From positions 4,098,210 through 4,162,209 of the forward strand of contig NW_004454163.1 in NCBI RefSeq assembly GCF_000283155.1: a stretch of DNA of 64,000 bases, read 5' to 3'. The notes below the pieces were generated by a model that was given only the letters and a program-made list of their open reading frames with translations, made no database searches and was not told the DNA's origin. This stretch comes from Ceratotherium simum simum (Eukaryota > Chordata > Mammalia > Perissodactyla > Rhinocerotidae). The position numbers and the translations under genes are program-made. Position 1 is the stretch's first letter. Each line of letters opens with the position of its first letter. Shown piece after piece: positions 60,783 to 64,000 of this stretch.

Positions 60783-60883
60783 TGACGTCAGGAGGGCCAC
60801 AGTGAGAGGCACCTGCCGATTGGCCAGGGGTGCAGTTGTGATGTCAGGAGGAGGCATTGTGACGCACTAGGCAGTTATAAAAG
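60783..60883 (+). promoter_or_regulatory. CRE plus TATA promoter of an unassigned gene
   Basis: A full palindromic cAMP response element TGACGTCA lies at 60783-60790. A near-repeat TGATGTCAGGAGG at 60839-60851 and TGTGACGCAC at about 60858-60867 follow, then TATAAAAG at 60876-60883. The first two sites share the extended context TGA(C/T)GTCAGGAGG, which looks like an internal duplication. Spacing predicts a start near 60905, about 25 bp before the ATG at 60930. CRE plus TATA with little CpG is typical of tightly regulated promoters, for example CREM-driven testis genes; that tissue guess is inference. Confidence 0.5.
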
Positions 60884-60929
60884 CCAGGGTGCAGGCCAGA
60901 GGCCTCACTGAGGAGAGAGATGGTTTTAG

Positions 60930-61177
60930 ATGGAGCTTCTGCTCCAGCTCCTCCTGCTCTTGGCAGTGTTCTCCACAGCGTTCTCCACCCCAGAGGACGG
61001 TGACCCCCCCCCCCCACTGCTCATCCTGCCCCCTGGCCGCACGCCCACATCCTGCAATCCACCTTCGTGTTCCCATGCACCTTCATGTGGTCCAGTGAGG
61101 CCCCGCGCCCGCATCTGGTGCCTCATGGACCCACAGCCCCACTGCTCTCTTCAACTACCTGTTACCATGCAGCAGGG
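60930..61177 (+). CDS. Candidate exon 1 of an unrecognised secreted or membrane protein
   Basis: From the ATG at 60930 the frame begins MELLLQLLLLLAVFSTAFS, a textbook signal peptide with likely cleavage after about residue 19. It continues as a Pro/Cys-rich stretch of about 60 residues. The exon can end at a strong donor, GGG|GTAAGT (intron from 61178), leaving two bases of the next codon. If unspliced, the frame stops at once, because the donor's TAA at 61179-61181 is in frame. An alternative weaker donor, ACG|GTGACC (intron from 61000), would place the following C12 tract in the intron. An overlapping upstream ATG at 60920 has a better start context and encodes only 27 residues in another frame. 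I do not recognise the protein. Exon status is inferred from promoter, signal peptide and splice signals. Confidence 0.4.
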
Positions 61178-62185
61178 GTAAGTCTGGCGCAGGGAATCAA
61201 GAGTACAAGTGCCCTCGCCCAGCTGGGGAGGACCCCGCACAGACCTCCAGCATTGAAACCCAGCTCAACACAGGATGGGCAAGTCCCACAGACACCCAGC
61301 CAACTGTGAGCCCCCTGAGTCAGCTCTGCTGAGGGGGACCAGTTCCCAGGACACCTGGCCAACTGCCAGCCCCCTGACCCAGCACAGCAAAGGGCAGCCA
61401 CTGACCCCTGCTCCCGTCCTCGGGGATCACACCCAGTTGCACACTGGGTGTCTAGTCCCAAGTTTCCCCTGGATGTTCCCCAAGTCCTCGTCTGCCTGTG
61501 GCAGTCAGCACCTCTGCCAGGCACACGTGAGCTGGCTGGAAGAGACTGCTCCCTGGTAGGAAAAAAATACCTTCTACCAGTCATGTGCACCCCACCACCA
61601 CAAGAAAATCAAAAGCTGAAAATCTGAACCCAGAAGTTGCAGAGAGTGAGAAGAGCGGCTTCAGAAACTTCCCATCACCTCCTAGCAGCCTTGGCCCTGG
61701 CCGTGTCCCTGGCTCCCAGGAGCGGCCCCAATAGCCAGAAAAGGAAGAACCAGTCCTGGTGGCCTCTCCTGCCCCACTACAATTCAGTCAATCTGTAAAA
61801 CAAATGGAAGGCCAGGAAACAAAGCAGGAAGAACAATCTGCACACAAAGCAGGGCATCTTGACGGAGACATGAGAAATCTGAGGCCACCGTCCAGGTGGA
61901 AATCCATCTTCCAGTGGAGGAGCCAGGTCAGGGGCTGTCTGCGAAGGCAGAGGTTGCTGCCTCTGTCGGGGGTAGGCTCGGAAACATTAGTGGTTCCTGG
62001 CCAGGTGTTGAGGCCTGGCTGGTGCTTAGAGCCATTCAGAGCACAGTCCCCCTGATGAGTCACTGTGCTGAGATGCTGGTGGGCTTGTGGCCTGAAGACC
62101 TTTGGCCTGGGACCAACTTCAGCCTGATGTCCTGGTGGCATATCACTTGAGGAGCCTTTTTCTTCTGGGGAGTTCTCTTGTTCAG
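61178..62185 (+). other. Candidate intron of the unrecognised gene
   Basis: Runs from GTAAGT to TTCAG, 1008 bp. It contains possible extra exons, such as 61788-61926 between an acceptor ('CACTACAATTCAG') and GCCAG|GTCAGG. Stops in most frames make these uncertain. Confidence 0.3.
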
Positions 62186-62486
62186 GGAGAGCAAAGGCTG
62201 CCTGAAAAATCTGCTCGTCAACTTGGCGTCACAGGAAGGACATGTCTTAAAGAACCTGCCAGAGGACCAGACGTCCCTGGCTGTGGTACAAGATGGGGAG
62301 GAGGACTGCGAGCAAGTCCCGGAGGACACCCAGGCCCTGAGCGCAGAGGAGTCCTGGGCTGAGCTCTCCAGGCTAAGGGCAGGTACCCCCGATTGGAGTG
62401 GGGGTGTGTGTTACAAGAACAGGCTGAGCAGTTGTGTCAGCTATGGGCTGAGGACCTTGAGCTGGAGAGCTGCTGTGGGGAAATGA
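62186..62486 (+). CDS. Candidate terminal exon 2 of the same unrecognised gene
   Basis: A pyrimidine-rich acceptor (CTTTTTCTTCT..TCTCTTGTTCAG) ends at 62185. The exon's first base completes the split codon from 61176-61177 as Gly, so phases match exon 1 without adjustment. The frame continues ESKGCLKNLLVNLASQEG.. into an acidic Glu/Asp-rich segment and stops at the TGA at 62484-62486, giving 182 residues with exon 1. A possible donor CAG|GTACCC at 62383 also exists, but no usable downstream acceptor at normal intron size was found. In another frame, 62411-62578 encodes a Leu/Glu-rich segment with coiled-coil flavour (LQEQAEQLCQLWAEDLELE..), so an indel or a different exon plan is possible. 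Function unknown; this may be a decayed gene. Confidence 0.35.
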
Positions 62487-62636
62487 GGGGATTCCTGGAA
62501 GCTTTTGCCTTCCAGGCAACATTTTCACTGGGTGAAAAGGGTGATGTCCCCGCACACGCCCATCCCAGGAGGGCATAGAAGGGGAGCGGGGACTCTTGAG
62601 TGGAGGCGGCGTCAGCTTCATTATATATGTGTTTTA

Positions 62637-62642
62637 AATAAA
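62637..62642 (+). terminator. AATAAA polyadenylation signal of the candidate gene
   Basis: Canonical AATAAA, about 150 bp after the candidate stop codon. It is followed within 20-45 bp by a GT-rich stretch (AAGTGTCCCCAGTGATTGTG), the usual downstream element. Expected cleavage is near 62660. Confidence 0.45.
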
Positions 62643-62659
62643 TGTATTGGAATACAAAT

Positions 62660-64000
62660 GAAGTGTCCCCAGTGATTGTGATGGACAGCCCAGGGGCACA
62701 GTCCCTGCACCATGCCACAGGAGTCGTTGCATTCTCCAGCTGGGTGGATCTCAACAGGGCAAGTGTCTAATTTGACCCACAAAACAGAGCCGTGAGGTGC
62801 GCAGCGGTCGCCATGGCTCTGAGACAGTGTCAGTGAACTACAGAGAGCTGTCTTTTCACACATGTTGACTCCTCTAAAACTCAAAGCCAGCCGCTGAGGG
62901 GGCCGCCATTCTGATAGAAAGGAAAGCAGAAGCGGAGTGTCCACTCACAGGTATTTCTGCAAAGTCCGTTTCTGGCCCGAGACCTCACAGGCAGTTTGTG
63001 GCAAAACTTGGGTTTGGACCCTGAATTATGGCTCCAAACTCCAGCCATGGCAGCAGGTGCTTCTCAACTGCAGGTTCCTCTCTGATGCAGGCCTTTGGTG
63101 ATCAAATGTGAGGGAAAGACCAGGGTGGGGAGAGGCCAGAGATATGGGATGCATTCCCTAACTCTGAGTGAGGTGATGTGGGGTGAGGGCAGCAGGTGAG
63201 GGACTGGAGAGAGGGGGCCAGGATGGTGGGCCATGTCCTGGGCTCTGTGTGCTCCTTCAACACGAGCACGGGAGGAAGACGGGTGGAATGGCAGTTTAAG
63301 GGATTTCTCACCTTTTGTAACAGACAGCTATTTTAACTTGTGTCTTCTATTTAAATAAGCTAAATTTCCCCCACTTGTCACCATCTCTAGTCCCACATTT
63401 CTTCAACCATGTGATCATTTAGGAACGCTTTTGGATGACTTGCGATTAGTCAAGCCCTCAGCCGGCCTCAGGTCCGTCCCTGTGCTGGCTCTGGCAGGAG
63501 AGTGGCCTCTCGCCGTGGCGGGGGTGCAGCGGCCACCTCTGAGCCCCTGCACGCCCAGCTTCTGAAAGAATGGGATCTTGGCAGCGCTGAGAGCCAAAGT
63601 CGGAGGCTCACACTATGAGCCATGGTGGCCCCCCATCTTTCATCACCCCTCCACCTTCCCATCCCCAAACAGAGCCAGCAGGGACCCTGCAGGAGCTCCA
63701 GAACCATCAGCATCAACACAACCAGGATGCAGGCAGCCCAGGACCAGGATGTCCCACCCTCAGAGTGGTCAGGTGTGGGGAAGGAGGAAATCACAGGGCA
63801 TAGGATTTGGAGATGGAGTGTGGTGACAGCTGCTGACCTGTCCACCAGGCAAGACCTTCCACCAGCAAAAAGATTATGACTCTCTAAAGGCTCAGATGAT
63901 GGTTAGCATTTTTTAGCAATAAAGTATTTTTAAATTAAGGTATGTACATTGTGTTTTAGACATAATGCTATTACACACTTAATAGACTACGGTATGGTGT
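62660..64000. other. Right end of window, nothing recognised
   Basis: GC-rich to about 63900, then AT-rich. The frames of up to 125 codons at 63415-63879 overlap on both strands and have no supporting signals. Confidence 0.45.

Noticed and set aside
1..64000. Search for a bacterial-style or multi-gene defence system
   Set aside because: The sequence is perissodactyl nuclear DNA; no operon, phage or CRISPR feature is present.

Overview
This window is ordinary mammalian nuclear DNA, with introns, CpG depletion outside one island, and dense SINE, LINE, LTR and hAT debris. About nineteen copies of a tRNA-Ser-like SINE with the head 'GGGGCCGGCC(C/T)GGTGGC..GGTTAAG' and the tail 'GATGTTAGCTCAGGG' are spread through it on both strands. 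This is the equine repetitive element (ERE) family, so the source is a perissodactyl, most likely Equus. No sign of bacterial, plasmid or phage DNA was seen.

Layout. (1) 1-19602 is the 5' end of the first intron of a minus-strand gene. (2) 19603-19723 (minus) is its first coding exon. The peptide starts MDPAPSLGCSLKDVKWSS, which I recognise as GAREM1, a CABIT-domain adaptor of receptor tyrosine kinase signalling. It sits in a CpG-island promoter of about 1 kb (about 19430-20450). (3) 20450-64000 lies upstream of GAREM1 and holds no gene I recognise. It is a graveyard of mobile elements: a broken endogenous retrovirus (about 39.1-44.6 kb), an oppositely oriented retroviral RT fragment (44.66-45.27 kb), two solo LTRs with clear 4-bp target duplications, MaLR LTRs, L1/L2/MIR remnants and a hAT element with intact ends. 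(4) From about 57 kb the base composition becomes visibly GC-richer.

The most interesting non-repeat structure is at 60.78-62.66 kb (+). It has a CRE (TGACGTCA), a TATA box, an ATG opening a signal-peptide-like reading frame, a strong GTAAGT donor, a pyrimidine-rich acceptor in the matching codon phase, and an AATAAA signal. Together these outline a compact two-exon gene of about 182 codons that I cannot assign to a known family. A 12-C run inside exon 1 and an alternative-frame tail leave a decayed gene possible.

Nothing here works as an operon or multi-gene system. The only regulatory logic visible is the GAREM1 CpG-island promoter and the CRE/TATA promoter of the candidate gene. Repeat family names were assigned by eye, and outer limits of old repeats are approximate to about 20-50 bp.
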